Positions 1-9,623 of a stretch of 64,000 nucleotides of DNA are shown here, piece after piece. Under the pieces are notes generated by a model, which worked only from the letters and a program-made list of their open reading frames with translations, searched no databases and had not been told where the DNA came from. Position numbers and translations under genes: made by a program. The first letter of the stretch is position 1; every line of letters begins with the position of its first letter. Source of the stretch: Enterococcus pallens ATCC BAA-351 (GTDB lineage Bacteria > Bacillota > Bacilli > Lactobacillales > Enterococcaceae); NCBI RefSeq assembly GCF_000407485.1, contig NZ_ASWD01000003.1, forward strand, positions 868,001 through 932,000, in the 5' to 3' direction.

Positions 1-567
1 GAAATCGAATACGAATTGAAAAAACAAGGAATTAAAGAAATGTCCTTCCCAACTGAAGTACTAGCTGGACCAAACGCCGCTAGTCCTCATGGTTCACCAG
101 GAAAAAATACTGTGAAGGAAAATGAATTAGTTCTTTTTGACCTTGGAACAATTGTTAACGGATATTGCAGTGATGCTACTCGAACAGTCGCTTGCGGCAA
201 GCCAACGGATCGTCAAAAGGAAATCTACGATATTGTATTAGAAGCGCAATTAAAGGCTCAGGAGGCCGTTAAACCTGGCATTACAGCAGCCGCATTAGAT
301 AAAATTGCACGTGATGTGATTGAAAGCTACGGCTATGGCGAGTACTTCAATCACCGCTTAGGTCATGGCATAGGAACCACTATCCATGAATTTCCTTCAA
401 TTGTTGGTGGAAATGACATGGAAATCAAAGAAGGTATGTGCTTCTCCATTGAACCTGGGATTTACCTGCCAAATGATATAGGTGTCCGAATCGAGGATTG
501 TATTTTTGTAACTAAAGATGGTTGCATACCATTTACCAAGACCTCGAAAGAATTGATCATTTTATAA
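1..567 (+). CDS. pepQ: Xaa-Pro dipeptidase/aminopeptidase, C-terminal part (5' end outside window)
   Basis: This is the C-terminal catalytic part of a pitta-bread-fold metallopeptidase of family M24, which releases N-terminal residues preceding proline. The reading frame is open from base 1, so the true start lies upstream. The metal ligands are visible: the two aspartates in [18 protein letters not shown], the histidine in HRLGHGIG, and glutamates in SIEPGIYLP and VRIEDCIFV. In lactic acid bacteria pepQ commonly sits next to ccpA, which would be outside this window. A strong hairpin follows the stop and is shared with the convergent YtxH gene. The family call is firm. PepQ rather than another M24 proline peptidase is inferred from size and context. 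Confidence 0.9.
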   Translation, partial: EIEYELKKQGIKEMSFPTEVLAGPNAASPHGSPGKNTVKENELVLFDLGTIVNGYCSDATRTVACGKPTDRQKEIYDIVLEAQLKAQEAVKPGITAAALDKIARDVIESYGYGEYFNHRLGHGIGTTIHEFPSIVGGNDMEIKEGMCFSIEPGIYLPNDIGVRIEDCIFVTKDGCIPFTKTSKELIIL

Positions 568-570
568 AAT

Positions 571-615
571 AAAAAAGTTGTCCCTCATAAAATATTTGAG
601 AGGGACAACTTTTTA
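571..615. terminator. Bidirectional rho-independent terminator between pepQ and the YtxH gene
   Basis: Inverted repeat AAAGTTGTCCCTC / GAGGGACAACTTT with an 11-base AT-rich loop, flanked by A and T runs, so it can serve both convergent genes. Confidence 0.9.
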
Positions 616-628
616 CTGTCGGGATTTA

Positions 629-1195
629 TTATTCAGGGTTGTTCTTTTCAACTTCTTCTTTAATCTCTTCTTTGATTTCATCAAAGGTTTCAGAGTCTTT
701 TAAATCTTCGGCTTTTACATTTAGTTCTGATGCTCCCTCAGAAACAGTTTGTTTAGCGTCTGCTTTAACTTCATCGGCATCAAGGACAATATCATCAGCA
801 GTATCCTCAACGACGTCCTGTGCTTCATCAGCGGCTTTACGGAAGCGATCAGATAAATCTGAGCTTTGCTGTTTCAAGTCATCAAATAAATCTGCTTGAA
901 TATCACCTAAATCATCCACAGCATCCTCAGATTTACCTTTGACTGAAGAAGCAAATTCAGTTGCTTGGTTCGTTAGATCTGCTGCTTTTTCTTTTACTAC
1001 TGCACTCATTTCACTAGTTTTTCCAACAATTTCTTCAGTGTAATCAGACGCCAAATCACGCCAATCATCTGTTTTACTTGCTAATTCATCACGTAGTTCC
1101 TTACCTGATTTAGGTGCTAATAATAAAGCTGTAGCTGCTGCTGCAACTCCACCAATGACTACTCCTAATAAAAATCCGCCTTTTTTTCTTCCCAT
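629..1195 (-). CDS. YtxH domain-containing protein
   Basis: This 188-residue protein starts with a short glycine-rich hydrophobic segment (about residues 6-27, GGFLLGVVIGGVAAAATALLL) followed by APKSG, the YtxH family signature. A long, very charged, predicted helical region rich in Asp, Glu, Lys and Ala follows. It is probably anchored by the N-terminal helix with the helical tail in the cytoplasm or at the envelope. YtxH proteins are linked to general stress responses in Firmicutes, but a molecular function is not established. AGGAGG precedes the ATG at a good distance. It lies 14 bases downstream of the DUF948 gene, and this pairing is common in Firmicutes, so the two are probably one operon. 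Confidence 0.85.
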   Translation of the reverse strand: MGRKKGGFLLGVVIGGVAAAATALLLAPKSGKELRDELASKTDDWRDLASDYTEEIVGKTSEMSAVVKEKAADLTNQATEFASSVKGKSEDAVDDLGDIQADLFDDLKQQSSDLSDRFRKAADEAQDVVEDTADDIVLDADEVKADAKQTVSEGASELNVKAEDLKDSETFDEIKEEIKEEVEKNNPE

Positions 1196-1209
1196 CGTAA
1201 TTCCTCCTA

Positions 1210-1638
1210 CTATAAATTAGTTTGTTTGCGATTTCTGAAAAACTTCATGGTTGATTCTCCAACCTTACCAGCAACTTTTACCTTAGCAGTAGTTTTACCG
1301 ACACTAGCTACCTTTCCGGTTAAGTTGCGACTAGCATGGTTCAAGTTAGAAACACTTTCACTTAAATCTGCTACAGCAGTAAACAATGGATCAATCGTCG
1401 CTACCTTCCCATTGACATCATTCAATAAATGATTGCTTTTCACCAGCAATCCTTCTACTTGCTGCATCAACAAATCTACATCTTTTGTTAATACACTGAT
1501 TGTTGTATTTGCTTCTTTAACTGTAGTATCGACTTTTTCCACCGTTTTGGCGACCTGATTCAATACTCTTACCAGAAAAACAACCAATACAACAAATGCT
1601 AAGGCTGCAATGAGGGCAGCAATACCTCCTAGGCTCAT
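1210..1638 (-). CDS. DUF948 domain-containing protein
   Basis: This 142-residue protein has one N-terminal membrane helix (about residues 4-25) followed by a predicted coiled coil with repeated VDTTVKEANTTI-like heptads, typical of DUF948 proteins. The family resembles the methyl-accepting/syntaxin-like helical bundles but has no proven activity. It is the first gene of a two-gene unit with the YtxH protein, under a recognisable promoter 54 bases upstream. A stress-related envelope role is inferred from the partner only. Confidence 0.85.
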   Translation of the reverse strand: MSLGGIAALIAALAFVVLVVFLVRVLNQVAKTVEKVDTTVKEANTTISVLTKDVDLLMQQVEGLLVKSNHLLNDVNGKVATIDPLFTAVADLSESVSNLNHASRNLTGKVASVGKTTAKVKVAGKVGESTMKFFRNRKQTNL

Positions 1639-1691
1639 CCGAACACTCCCTTGCTCATTTTCTGTAAAAAAACCTTTATTTGTTAACTTTT

Positions 1692-1719
1692 ATTATACCA
1701 TTCATCCAGTATTAAACAA
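1692..1719 (-). promoter_or_regulatory. Promoter of the DUF948-YtxH operon
   Basis: On the minus strand TTGTTT is followed after 16 bases by a perfect TATAAT. Position and orientation fit transcription of the DUF948 gene, whose start codon is at 1638. Confidence 0.65.
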
Positions 1720-1822
1720 AAGTTTATCCCCCAGAACAAAAATGACGGCTACTCAAAAGAGAGCCCTCTTTATTGCGCACACCAGCTGCCTTTGCCTTAA
1801 TAATTCTTCCTTCTAAAAAAGA

Positions 1823-1850
1823 AAAAAACAGCAACCTAAGCTGCTGTTTT
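1823..1850 (-). terminator. Terminator after galU
   Basis: Hairpin AACAGCA / TGCTGTT with a 6-base loop and a T run on the minus strand, 9 bases after the galU stop. Confidence 0.85.
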
Positions 1851-1858
1851 CTGACTTC

Positions 1859-2758
1859 CTATTCTTTCGGTGCTTTAGGCTTTTTACCTTCAATTTCTTT
1901 TCCTAGCTTCACAATGTAATCAGCCAATTTGTCTTTAATTTCTGGGTGAGTCAAACCATACTCAATACTGGTAGTCATGAAACCAAATTTATCTCCCACA
2001 TCTGAACGTTTGCCAGTAAATTCTTGGGCAAAAACTCTTTGTGTTTTATTCAATGTATCAATGGCATCCGTTAATTGGATTTCGCCACCCGCACCTGGTT
2101 TTTGATTAGCCAAAATAGAAAAGATTTCCGGTGTCAGCAAATAGCGTCCGATGATTGCTAAGTCGCTAGGTGCTTCTTTAGGATTTGGTTTTTCTACAAA
2201 GTTTTTTACATTAAACAAGCCTTTTTCAACTTCTTCACCAGGATTGATGATTCCGTATTTTGATGTATCTTCATGAGGTACACGCATTACAGCAATCGTT
2301 GATGCATGAGTTTTCTCATAATCATTGACTAACTGCTTTGTTAACGGCACCTTATCTTCCATTAAATCATCACCTAACATAACAACAAAAGGTTCATTTC
2401 CCACAAATGCTTTCGCTTGCAAGACTGCATGACCCAAACCTTTTGGATGTGACTGACGGATAAAATGAAGATTAACATCTGTGGTTTCTTCAACTAGGGC
2501 TAGTAAATCAGTTTTGCCCTTTTCTTTTAAATTCATTTCCAGCTCAATATTCGCATCGAAATGGTCTTCAATTGGGCGCTTTGCTTTTCCGGTAACAATT
2601 AAAATATCTTCAATACCTGAATTCAAGGCTTCCTCAACGATAAATTGGATTGTTGGTTTGTCAACAATCGGCAGCATTTCTTTTGCCATCGCTTTAGTAG
2701 CCGGCAAAAAACGAGTTCCTAAACCTGCTGCTGGTATCACAGCTTTTTTTACACGCAT
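1859..2758 (-). CDS. galU: UTP-glucose-1-phosphate uridylyltransferase
   Basis: GalU makes UDP-glucose from UTP and glucose 1-phosphate, feeding glycolipid, teichoic acid and polysaccharide synthesis in the cytoplasm. The 299-residue protein opens with [20 protein letters not shown], the nucleotide-binding signature of sugar nucleotidyltransferases. It also carries MLGDDLMED and [19 protein letters not shown], both typical of GalU. The chosen start (MRVKK) has GGAGG seven bases upstream. A longer frame running back to 2803 would overlap gpsA and has no better ribosome site. It is the last gene of hprK-lgt-gpsA-galU, 22 bases after gpsA. Confidence 0.95.
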   Translation of the reverse strand: MRVKKAVIPAAGLGTRFLPATKAMAKEMLPIVDKPTIQFIVEEALNSGIEDILIVTGKAKRPIEDHFDANIELEMNLKEKGKTDLLALVEETTDVNLHFIRQSHPKGLGHAVLQAKAFVGNEPFVVMLGDDLMEDKVPLTKQLVNDYEKTHASTIAVMRVPHEDTSKYGIINPGEEVEKGLFNVKNFVEKPNPKEAPSDLAIIGRYLLTPEIFSILANQKPGAGGEIQLTDAIDTLNKTQRVFAQEFTGKRSDVGDKFGFMTTSIEYGLTHPEIKDKLADYIVKLGKEIEGKKPKAPKE

Positions 2759-2780
2759 GGTACTTCCTCCAACTTTTTGA

Positions 2781-3797
2781 TTATAGTGTAAATTCATTTT
2801 CAAACGTCCCTGCCCGCAGCATCAAATCCGTACAAGCTTGACGAACGTCCTTTCCTTCATATAAAACAGAGTAAATTGTTTGGGTAATTGGCATTTGGAC
2901 TTCCATTTTTTCAGAAAGCTCTTTGGCTGCTTTGGTTGTTGCTACTCCTTCAACAATCATCCCCATATTCTCCAATACTTCATCCAAGTTGTGGCCTTTG
3001 CCCAGCAGGTTGCCGGCACGCCAATTTCGTGAATGAACTGAAGTACAAGTAACGATTAAATCACCAACCCCGCTTAAACCGATAAATGTTAATGGATTGG
3101 CTCCCATGGCCACACCCAAACGGCTGATTTCAGCTAAGCCTCGAGTCATAATAGCCGCCTTGGCATCATCACCGTAGGAAAGACCGTGTAAAGCTCCAGC
3201 TCCAATAGCAATAATATTTTTAAGTGCGGCCCCCATTTCAACACCAATCACATCAGTGTTTGTATAGATGCGCAGATACTCATTCATGAACAGCTTTTGT
3301 ACATATTTTGCCAGTTCCTCATTGTCGCTGGCAGCAGTGATTGTTGTAATATCATGGACTGCTACTTCTTCAGCATGACTTGGACCAGACAAGACTACAA
3401 TTCCCTGACGATTCTCTTCTGGAATTTCTTCGGCTAATATTTCTGAAATGCGCTTGTGGCTATCCTGTTCTAAACCTTTACTTGCATGGATAATCACTGG
3501 GGCGCCAGTTACGATTTTACTAAATTCCTTGGCTACTATACGCATTGCTTTAGTTGGCACAACGAATAGAACTGCATCAGCCCCATCAATGGCCTCTTTT
3601 AAGTCTTTACAGCCAAGAATGCTGTCGGGGATCTTTAAATCAGGTAAATAGTGACGATTCGTATGATAAGTGTTAATCTCATCAATCTGTGCAGGATTAT
3701 TTCCCCAGATTCTCACATCATGACCATTTTCTGCCAATACTTTTGCTAAGGCGGTTCCCCAAGAACCCGGCCCCAGAACGGCAACTTTTTGTTTCAC
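2781..3797 (-). CDS. gpsA: Glycerol-3-phosphate dehydrogenase [NAD(P)+]
   Basis: GpsA reduces dihydroxyacetone phosphate to sn-glycerol 3-phosphate, the backbone for phospholipids and lipoteichoic acid. The 338-residue protein begins with the dinucleotide-binding motif [19 protein letters not shown]. It contains the family motifs [41 protein letters not shown] and [11 protein letters not shown], including the catalytic lysine region. The start codon is GTG, preceded by AGGAGG at proper spacing. It sits in the hprK-lgt-gpsA-galU operon, 53 bases after lgt. Confidence 0.95.
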   Translation of the reverse strand: MKQKVAVLGPGSWGTALAKVLAENGHDVRIWGNNPAQIDEINTYHTNRHYLPDLKIPDSILGCKDLKEAIDGADAVLFVVPTKAMRIVAKEFSKIVTGAPVIIHASKGLEQDSHKRISEILAEEIPEENRQGIVVLSGPSHAEEVAVHDITTITAASDNEELAKYVQKLFMNEYLRIYTNTDVIGVEMGAALKNIIAIGAGALHGLSYGDDAKAAIMTRGLAEISRLGVAMGANPLTFIGLSGVGDLIVTCTSVHSRNWRAGNLLGKGHNLDEVLENMGMIVEGVATTKAAKELSEKMEVQMPITQTIYSVLYEGKDVRQACTDLMLRAGTFENEFTL

Positions 3798-3850
3798 AGC
3801 TCGTTCCTCCTGTCTTTAATCCTATCATAATTTTATTTAATTGTCGTAAA

Positions 3851-4684
3851 TTATACTATGTGTTGATTGGTACCTTGATCTCGTCGATAAGCGGGCACTG
3901 GTGGTTGATGTTTTCGGCGCAAATAGATTACAATCCATGCCCCAACAAACAATACTAATGATAGTGCCTGGGATACTCTCAATTCGCCAAATAGATACAA
4001 ACTATCTGTCCGCATTCCTTCAATAAAGAAACGAGCAAAGCTATACCAAAGAACATAACTCAAAAAGATTTCCCCTTGTTTAAAGAGGTTGTTTTTTTTC
4101 CTTAAGAAAATTAACAGGAAAAAGCCTAGAAAACACCAAAGTGACTCGTATAAGAAGGTTGGTTGGTGATAAGCACCATCAATATACATATTATCAATGA
4201 TGAACTGCGGTAAATGCAAGCTTTCTAGGAAACTGCGAGTTGTTTCACCACCAAATGCTTCATGGTTCATAAAATTTCCCCAGCGGCCCATTCCTTGTGC
4301 CAAAACAACACCTGGAGCACATACATCTAAAAACAACCAAGGATCAATGAAATGGTACCTTGTATAGAAGAACAAAACAATCACTGCCGCAATTAATCCG
4401 CCATAGACTGCCAGACCTCCACTTCTAATATTAAAAATCTGAATTGGATCCGCCAAATAAGGCTCTAAGTCAAATAAAATAAAGTACAGCCGGGCACCAA
4501 TAATCGCAATTGGCAACGCCCAGATTAAATAATTGGTCATATCATCTTCCTTCAACCCCACGCGAACCGCTTCACGAGTTGCTAACCATAAGGCAATAGC
4601 AATTCCAGAAACGATAATAATCGCATACCAATAGATTTCAAGACCAAATATCTCAAAGGCTGTCCGATTTACTTGAGCAATCAT
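3851..4684 (-). CDS. lgt: Phosphatidylglycerol-prolipoprotein diacylglyceryl transferase
   Basis: Lgt transfers diacylglycerol from phosphatidylglycerol to the lipobox cysteine of prolipoproteins, the first step of lipoprotein maturation in the membrane. The 277-residue protein has seven apparent membrane helices. It carries the family signature [14 protein letters not shown] at about residues 137-150 and an essential-region motif HQPTFLYES. The hydrophilic C-terminus ([15 protein letters not shown]...) is cytoplasmic by expectation. The ATG overlaps the hprK stop codon (ATGA), implying translational coupling. Lipoproteins that would be its substrates (pstS, livJ and the gene at 51287) are in the same window. 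Confidence 0.95.
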   Translation of the reverse strand: MIAQVNRTAFEIFGLEIYWYAIIIVSGIAIALWLATREAVRVGLKEDDMTNYLIWALPIAIIGARLYFILFDLEPYLADPIQIFNIRSGGLAVYGGLIAAVIVLFFYTRYHFIDPWLFLDVCAPGVVLAQGMGRWGNFMNHEAFGGETTRSFLESLHLPQFIIDNMYIDGAYHQPTFLYESLWCFLGFFLLIFLRKKNNLFKQGEIFLSYVLWYSFARFFIEGMRTDSLYLFGELRVSQALSLVLFVGAWIVIYLRRKHQPPVPAYRRDQGTNQHIV

Positions 4685-5622
4685 TTATTTTGCCCCGAAT
4701 TCTCATCAATTAAAGCCGTTAGACGATTTTCAAATGTCTTCGTTGCATCATAGCCCATGCTTTTCGCCCGGAAATTCATGGCCGCAACCTCAATAATAAT
4801 TGCGACATTTCGTCCTGTTTTAACTGGAATTTTTATTTGTGGAATATTCACTTCTGCAATTTCAACTTCTGTATTATCGCTACCCAAGCGATCGTATTTC
4901 TTATCTTTCGCCCAATTTTCTAAATACACTACTAATTGAACTGGCATAGATCCGCGAACTGCACTTGCACCAAACAGATCCATGACATCGATAATCCCCA
5001 CTCCGCGAATTTCGATTAAATGCTGCAAAATTCTTGGTGGTTCACCCACTAATGTCAATTCATCTTGCTGATAAACATCTACACGATCATCAGCAATTAA
5101 ACGATGCCCCCGTTTCACCAGCTCTAGAGCTGTTTCGCTCTTTCCGATGCCGCTGTCTCCCTGAATTAGAACCCCTAAACCATATACGTCTACTAAAACA
5201 CCGTGGACACTAGTACGTGGTGCTAGACTGCCATTTAAGAAGCTAGATATTTCTCCTAATAAACGCGAAGTCGCAATTGGTGATCGCAGTACGGCAATAC
5301 CATGCTCCTTGGCTGCTGTCACCATCTCTTCTGGCGGTGTTAATCCACGAGATACAATAAACGCTGGCGTATCCTCACTACACATTCTACGCATAACCAT
5401 TAATCGTTCTTCCGGAATCATACGTTCCGCAAAGGTAATCTCTTTATTTCCAAATAGCTGCAGACGATCATGGGAATAGTAATTAAAATATCCGGTCAAT
5501 TCTAGACCGGGACGCGAAATGTCGCCAGTTACAATTACCCGTTCTAAACTGGTTTCATCCCCCGTTACTACCTCCAATGAAAGTGCTTCAACTAATTCTT
5601 TCACTTTAACTGTTTCAGACAT
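4681..5622 (-). CDS. hprK: HPr kinase/phosphorylase
   Basis: HprK phosphorylates Ser46 of HPr when glycolytic intermediates are high and dephosphorylates it otherwise, driving carbon catabolite repression with CcpA. The 313-residue protein has the usual N-terminal domain (residues 1 to about 130). The C-terminal kinase domain has the P-loop [14 protein letters not shown] at about 153-166, followed by [13 protein letters not shown]. The HprK signature [20 protein letters not shown] is at about 203-222. GAGGGG lies upstream of the ATG. It is the first gene of the hprK-lgt-gpsA-galU operon. Confidence 0.96.
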   Translation of the reverse strand: MSETVKVKELVEALSLEVVTGDETSLERVIVTGDISRPGLELTGYFNYYSHDRLQLFGNKEITFAERMIPEERLMVMRRMCSEDTPAFIVSRGLTPPEEMVTAAKEHGIAVLRSPIATSRLLGEISSFLNGSLAPRTSVHGVLVDVYGLGVLIQGDSGIGKSETALELVKRGHRLIADDRVDVYQQDELTLVGEPPRILQHLIEIRGVGIIDVMDLFGASAVRGSMPVQLVVYLENWAKDKKYDRLGSDNTEVEIAEVNIPQIKIPVKTGRNVAIIIEVAAMNFRAKSMGYDATKTFENRLTALIDENSGQNK

Positions 5623-5712
5623 TTGAGCCCCTCTTTCTATCAGTTTCCGTTCTATTTTATCATTTATTGAAGAGGGTTACTAGGTTATACAACCTTTCTG
5701 AGACAAAACTAA

Positions 5713-5741
5713 AAAACCAGAAGACAAAAGCGTCCTCTGGT
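5713..5741 (-). terminator. Terminator after liaZ
   Basis: Hairpin AACCAGAGGAC / GTCTTCTGGTT followed by TTTTTT on the minus strand. It overlaps the liaZ stop codon and separates liaXYZ from hprK. Confidence 0.85.
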
Positions 5742-6103
5742 TAGCGTTCGTTATATTTATCTAGGTAATGATCGGATACAATCACATTGACGATCGCCAT
5801 CACCACAGCTACCAAAATAGCTGTTCCGAAGCTTGCAAAGCCAAAACGATAACTTCCTACAATGCTGGAAGTCATTTGTAACATACCAGCGCTGATCACG
5901 AAGCTGAACAGTCCAAAGGTCAATAGATTCAACGGTAAAGACAAAAGCGTTAAGATCGGTTTTACCAATGTATTGAGAATAGACAAGATAAAGCTTGCGA
6001 GAATAGCTACCCAGATATTTGCGACAAATACATGTGCGGGAAATATCACGGACAATGAGATAAAAATCAAAGTATTAGCTATTACGCGCTGTAAGTAAGT
6101 CAT
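5741..6103 (-). CDS. liaZ: LiaZ-like phage-holin-family membrane protein
   Basis: This 120-residue, almost entirely hydrophobic protein has four predicted membrane helices, the layout of the mycobacterial phage-holin IV/YvlD family. Despite the holin label there is no phage context: it is the third gene of liaX-liaY-liaZ, the enterococcal LiaFSR target operon for daptomycin and antimicrobial peptide stress. Its ATG overlaps the liaY stop (TAATG), so translation is coupled. The role of LiaZ in envelope remodelling is inferred from the operon. Its biochemical activity is not known. Confidence 0.85.
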   Translation of the reverse strand: MTYLQRVIANTLIFISLSVIFPAHVFVANIWVAILASFILSILNTLVKPILTLLSLPLNLLTFGLFSFVISAGMLQMTSSIVGSYRFGFASFGTAILVAVVMAIVNVIVSDHYLDKYNER

Positions 6104-6408
6104 TAGAAATCGCTCCAGTCATCGTCATCAACGGGTTCAGCTTGTTTGCGTTCTTTCGTCTTCTTTTGACTCGTGTTATTACGTCCGTAATAAGGATTGT
6201 CATGACCATATGAATTGGTTCGTGGTCCTGCTGGAATTACTAATGCCAACAAAACATATAGAACTACCGGTGCACCAATCAAGCCAAAACTCAAGAAGAC
6301 ATAAATGACACGAACAATAGTAGGATCAATGCCGAAGAATTCTGCGATTCCGGCTAGGGTACCAGTCAGTACCACGTTGCTCCTTGATTTTGTTAGTCTC
6401 TTTTGCAT
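6103..6408 (-). CDS. liaY: LiaY-like PspC domain protein
   Basis: This 101-residue protein begins with the PspC domain: KSRSNVVLTGTLAGIAEFFGIDPTIVRVIYVFLSF, then a second hydrophobic segment ending ALVIPAGP. A charged C-terminal tail rich in Lys and Asp follows. PspC proteins respond to membrane stress. In enterococci LiaY is encoded with LiaX and is reported to connect the stress signal to membrane remodelling. GGAAGG lies upstream of the ATG. It lies 25 bases downstream of liaX and overlaps liaZ. Confidence 0.9.
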   Translation of the reverse strand: MQKRLTKSRSNVVLTGTLAGIAEFFGIDPTIVRVIYVFLSFGLIGAPVVLYVLLALVIPAGPRTNSYGHDNPYYGRNNTSQKKTKERKQAEPVDDDDWSDF

Positions 6409-6433
6409 ATATAATCTTCCTTCCTATTATTCC

Positions 6434-7972
6434 TTATTTGTCAAAATCTTTCAAGAAAATGCTGCCTGTTGTCGTTGAAACATCAATTTGTGCCATTTGT
6501 TCATTGGTTCTTCTGAATTGCAATAAGCGGTTGGTTTTTTCTTTTTTCTCGCGAACCACCTCGTAGTCTGATAAGCGGTGGTTGATACTTCCCAAGCTTG
6601 TTTTTGCAATTCCTTCTAAACCTAAAGCTTTAGGCAAGGAAACTTTAACATTTCCGTTGACAGAACTTGCTTTAATCTTTTTCAGTGTGTCGTGACCGAC
6701 AGTTAATTTTACATCACCATTGATTAGTGAAATACCATAGTTTTGAACAGCTGCTCTTGAAGAAATCGTTCCGTTTACCGTCTCAATGATAGAATCCAGA
6801 ACTTCTCCTTCACGAATTTCGATATTGCCGTTTACACCTTGAATTTCCAACATGGTAGCATTGATTTGCTTGAATACAATATTTCCATTCGTTGATTTAG
6901 CATATACATCTTTAGCATCCAATTCTTCAACCATCAAGTTGCCATTTAATAGTTTAACTGCAACATGGTCATAGGTACGTTTTGGTAAATAGAAAACTAG
7001 TTCTGCATTCACTCGTTTGTTTGGTACTTGGAATGTGATATGTTCATCATTTACTTCAATCTGGCTGCGTTCCATGAAGGATTGCAGTGGTGTTGCTTCA
7101 TTCATTTTACCGTAAAGCTTAACTTTTGCATCTACTTTGATGTCTTTTTCATCCCAAGACTTGAAAGTTACTTTACCATTAGCTAATTTAACATCAATCA
7201 AGGTTGGTTCAACATCACTGTATAAAAATTGATGTTCAAACTTAGTAGTAGCAACGCCAGGAACTTTTACATTGATATCTTTCCAATCGACGTTTTCTTC
7301 AACTGTTTCTGAAACAGTTTTGATAGCTTTCTTCATGAATTTGCCGAACTGTACACCAGCTTCGCCTAACTTTTCACCTACTTGATTGAAAGTTTCGCTT
7401 GCTTGTTCCTTCAAATCTTCAGGAATCTCGAAATTCATGTAAATACGTTTGCCTTTAGCTTCTTGGTCTTCTCGAATGGATTCTAATGCTTCTTGCTGTT
7501 CCAGCTCTTGGTTTTCTAAACGAATTAACTGTTCTTCCCAAACCTTGATCTCAGCTTCCACACGTTCCCGAATTGCTTCATCTTCTTCAGATAGAGCATC
7601 TAGTTCTTCCTTCGTGTTTAATTCCATCAATACTTCTTGTTTTTCCCGAATGTCCTCTTTAAGTTCTTGTTTTTCCCGATTAATCTCATCGATACGGGTA
7701 GAAATTTGATTGGCTTCGGTTGCTAGTTCGTCGAAGTAAGCTTCTAAATCTTCCAGCCCATCTTCTTTTGTTTCACGTTCTTCTTGACCGTTTTCCCATT
7801 CATCAGCTAGGTTAGCGGCTTGGTCGCGGTGGTAAGAATCTACCTTATCTGCGTCCTGTTCGATTTGCGCTTCATCTTTGGCTTTCGCCATGCTTTCCAA
7901 TAAATCTAAACCTTCTTCAGTTGAGATGATTCCTTTTTTTACTAGTTCTAAAACTCTTTGTCTTTCATTCAT
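6434..7972 (-). CDS. liaX: LiaX-like daptomycin/antimicrobial peptide sensing protein (DUF4097)
   Basis: LiaX is described in enterococci as a surface-exposed protein whose N-terminal part senses daptomycin and peptides and whose C-terminal part restrains the LiaFSR response. This 512-residue version has a short SHOCT-like helical start (ERQRVLELVKKGIISTEEGLDLLESM) and a long Glu-rich predicted coiled coil to about residue 170. From about residue 240 to the end it has repeated beta strands typical of DUF4097, with recurrent VNGNIEI, STNGNIVF and LINGDVKL units. There is no signal peptide or membrane segment, as in known LiaX. AGGAGG is ten bases before the ATG. It is first in liaXYZ. Confidence 0.9.
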   Translation of the reverse strand: MNERQRVLELVKKGIISTEEGLDLLESMAKAKDEAQIEQDADKVDSYHRDQAANLADEWENGQEERETKEDGLEDLEAYFDELATEANQISTRIDEINREKQELKEDIREKQEVLMELNTKEELDALSEEDEAIRERVEAEIKVWEEQLIRLENQELEQQEALESIREDQEAKGKRIYMNFEIPEDLKEQASETFNQVGEKLGEAGVQFGKFMKKAIKTVSETVEENVDWKDINVKVPGVATTKFEHQFLYSDVEPTLIDVKLANGKVTFKSWDEKDIKVDAKVKLYGKMNEATPLQSFMERSQIEVNDEHITFQVPNKRVNAELVFYLPKRTYDHVAVKLLNGNLMVEELDAKDVYAKSTNGNIVFKQINATMLEIQGVNGNIEIREGEVLDSIIETVNGTISSRAAVQNYGISLINGDVKLTVGHDTLKKIKASSVNGNVKVSLPKALGLEGIAKTSLGSINHRLSDYEVVREKKEKTNRLLQFRRTNEQMAQIDVSTTTGSIFLKDFDK

Positions 7973-8026
7973 AAAAAATTGCCTCCTTCAGCAATCAAAC
8001 GTTTGGGTTACTTAACTTATGTACCT

Positions 8027-8064
8027 ATTATGCAATGTTTTTCTCCATTTGTCATAGGACTAAA
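8027..8064 (-). promoter_or_regulatory. liaXYZ promoter with candidate LiaR operator
   Basis: Minus strand: ATGACA (8050-8055), 17 bases, CATAAT (8027-8032). An imperfect inverted repeat, TTnGTC-N4-GACnAA, at about 8048-8064 covers the -35. LiaR is the expected regulator of liaXYZ. Assigning this repeat to LiaR is an inference. Confidence 0.5.
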
Positions 8065-8103
8065 GGCTTATCTTTTTCTCCAACCATCGAAACCTTTCTA
8101 AAG

Positions 8104-8159
8104 AAAAAAGCCTGAATCCTCTTCCAACTACTGAAAGTGTACCGAATTCAAGGCTTTTT
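8104..8159 (-). terminator. Terminator after the MATE gene
   Basis: Long hairpin with arms AAAAAGCCT / AGGCTTTTT extended by GAAT pairing, and a T run on the minus strand. It separates the MATE gene from liaX. Confidence 0.7.
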
Positions 8160-8223
8160 GTCATAAGTATAGATCAGATAAAACGATTTGTTTAGCAAAA
8201 ATTCACAAAATCTTCTAGCATTT

Positions 8224-9597
8224 TTAGCTCCATTCGTTAGTTATCACTGGTGCAATTTCTTTGCTTAACACTCGATCACGCTTAGTCAACCGTTTGAAAA
8301 AAGCAACAGACGCAAGCGCAGCCACTGTTTCAGCAATAATAAATGAAAACCAAATACCATTAAGCCCCCAAATTTTACTCAGTAACCAAGCTAGCGGCAT
8401 TGTAATACAAAATTGGCGTAGCAAGAAAACAACTAGCGACTCTTTCCCCTTACCCATTGATTGAAACAAAGTAGGCAAAATGAAACCAAAAGCCGCTGGG
8501 ATAAAGCTAATGGAAATAATTCGTAGGGCTGGAACTCCCATCGCTTGCATTTCCTCTGAAGCATTAAATAAGCTTAATAATTCCGCAGGGATGAGCTGAA
8601 AAAGCAAAACACCTGCTAAAAGCATTCCCATGGCTGCACCTAAACAGATTTTCAAGCAATGCAACAGACGGCTGGCATCCTTTCTGCCATAATTGTAACC
8701 CATAATTGGCATCGCACCTTGAGTTAAACCACTGACTGGCATGAAGACAAATGTTTGCAGCTTATAATAGATTCCATATAAAGAAACTGCAGTTGTCGAA
8801 AAAGAAATTAAGATTGCATTTAATCCCATTACTAAAAAGGATCCTAAAGCATTCATACATGTATTAGGAATCCCAATAAATAGAATCTGCTTGAGAGTTT
8901 CAACATTGTATTTAAATTCCCGCAATTTTAATGTGATATCCTGATTCTTTTTTAGTAGGAAATAAAAAGACAACAGCATACAAATAAATTGTGCAGTAAC
9001 GGTTGCAATAGCAGCTCCAGCAACCCCTAATGCAGGAAAGCTAAACCAGCCAAAAATCATAATTGGATCTAAAACAACATTCACTACTGCTCCAACAACT
9101 TGGATCATCATCGGAATATTCATTTGACCAGTCGATTGGAAAATCTTTTCTATTAATATATAGTAGAAACTCGTAAAACTAAAATAAACAACAATGTACA
9201 TATAGCTAGATGCATCCGCAATAATCGCTGCATCTTGAGTAAACATTTGTAAAAAACGTTCAGTGCCCACTAATCCAAATAAACAAAAAATGATGGAAGC
9301 AAGCGTAGCCAGCAGCATCCCATGAGCAACTGTGCTATTGGCCTCCTTTTGATCTTGTTCCCCTAGTTTACGTGAAATATAAGAGTTCACTCCTACACCA
9401 ATCCCCACCGACACAGAAATAATCAAACTTTGAATCGGAAAAACAATTGACACCGCAGTTAATGCTCCTTCACTGATTTGAGCCACATACATACTATCAA
9501 CAATATTATAAAGCGACTGAATCAGCATTGAGACCATTGGCGGCAGTGCCATACCAAACAACAATGATGGCATTGGTTTTTCGGCCATTTTATTCAT
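8224..9597 (-). CDS. MATE family multidrug/toxin efflux transporter
   Basis: This 457-residue polytopic protein has about twelve predicted membrane helices in two similar halves, the MATE (MatE Pfam) architecture. It begins MPSLLFGMALPPMVSMLIQSLYNIVDSMYVAQ, a very typical MATE opening, and the second half repeats it as GIPNTCMNALGSFLVMGLNAILISF. Such proteins export cationic drugs or metabolites in exchange for Na+ or H+. The substrate cannot be read from sequence. It is a single-gene unit between liaX and phoU with its own promoter, a palindrome over the -10 and a hairpin in its leader, suggesting specific induction. Either the ATG at 9597 or the one nine bases later could be used. Confidence 0.9.
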   Translation of the reverse strand: MNKMAEKPMPSLLFGMALPPMVSMLIQSLYNIVDSMYVAQISEGALTAVSIVFPIQSLIISVSVGIGVGVNSYISRKLGEQDQKEANSTVAHGMLLATLASIIFCLFGLVGTERFLQMFTQDAAIIADASSYMYIVVYFSFTSFYYILIEKIFQSTGQMNIPMMIQVVGAVVNVVLDPIMIFGWFSFPALGVAGAAIATVTAQFICMLLSFYFLLKKNQDITLKLREFKYNVETLKQILFIGIPNTCMNALGSFLVMGLNAILISFSTTAVSLYGIYYKLQTFVFMPVSGLTQGAMPIMGYNYGRKDASRLLHCLKICLGAAMGMLLAGVLLFQLIPAELLSLFNASEEMQAMGVPALRIISISFIPAAFGFILPTLFQSMGKGKESLVVFLLRQFCITMPLAWLLSKIWGLNGIWFSFIIAETVAALASVAFFKRLTKRDRVLSKEIAPVITNEWS

Positions 9598-9623
9598 TTT
9601 AACATCCCTTCTTTCTCGCAGAA

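Noticed and set aside
639-899. Serine-rich plus-strand frame opposite the YtxH gene
   Set aside because: It is the complement of an Asp/Glu/Ser-rich coding sequence; no ribosome site or promoter.
5741-6103. Phage-holin annotation as a sign of prophage
   Set aside because: It is the third gene of liaXYZ, coupled to a PspC gene, with no phage genes anywhere in the window.
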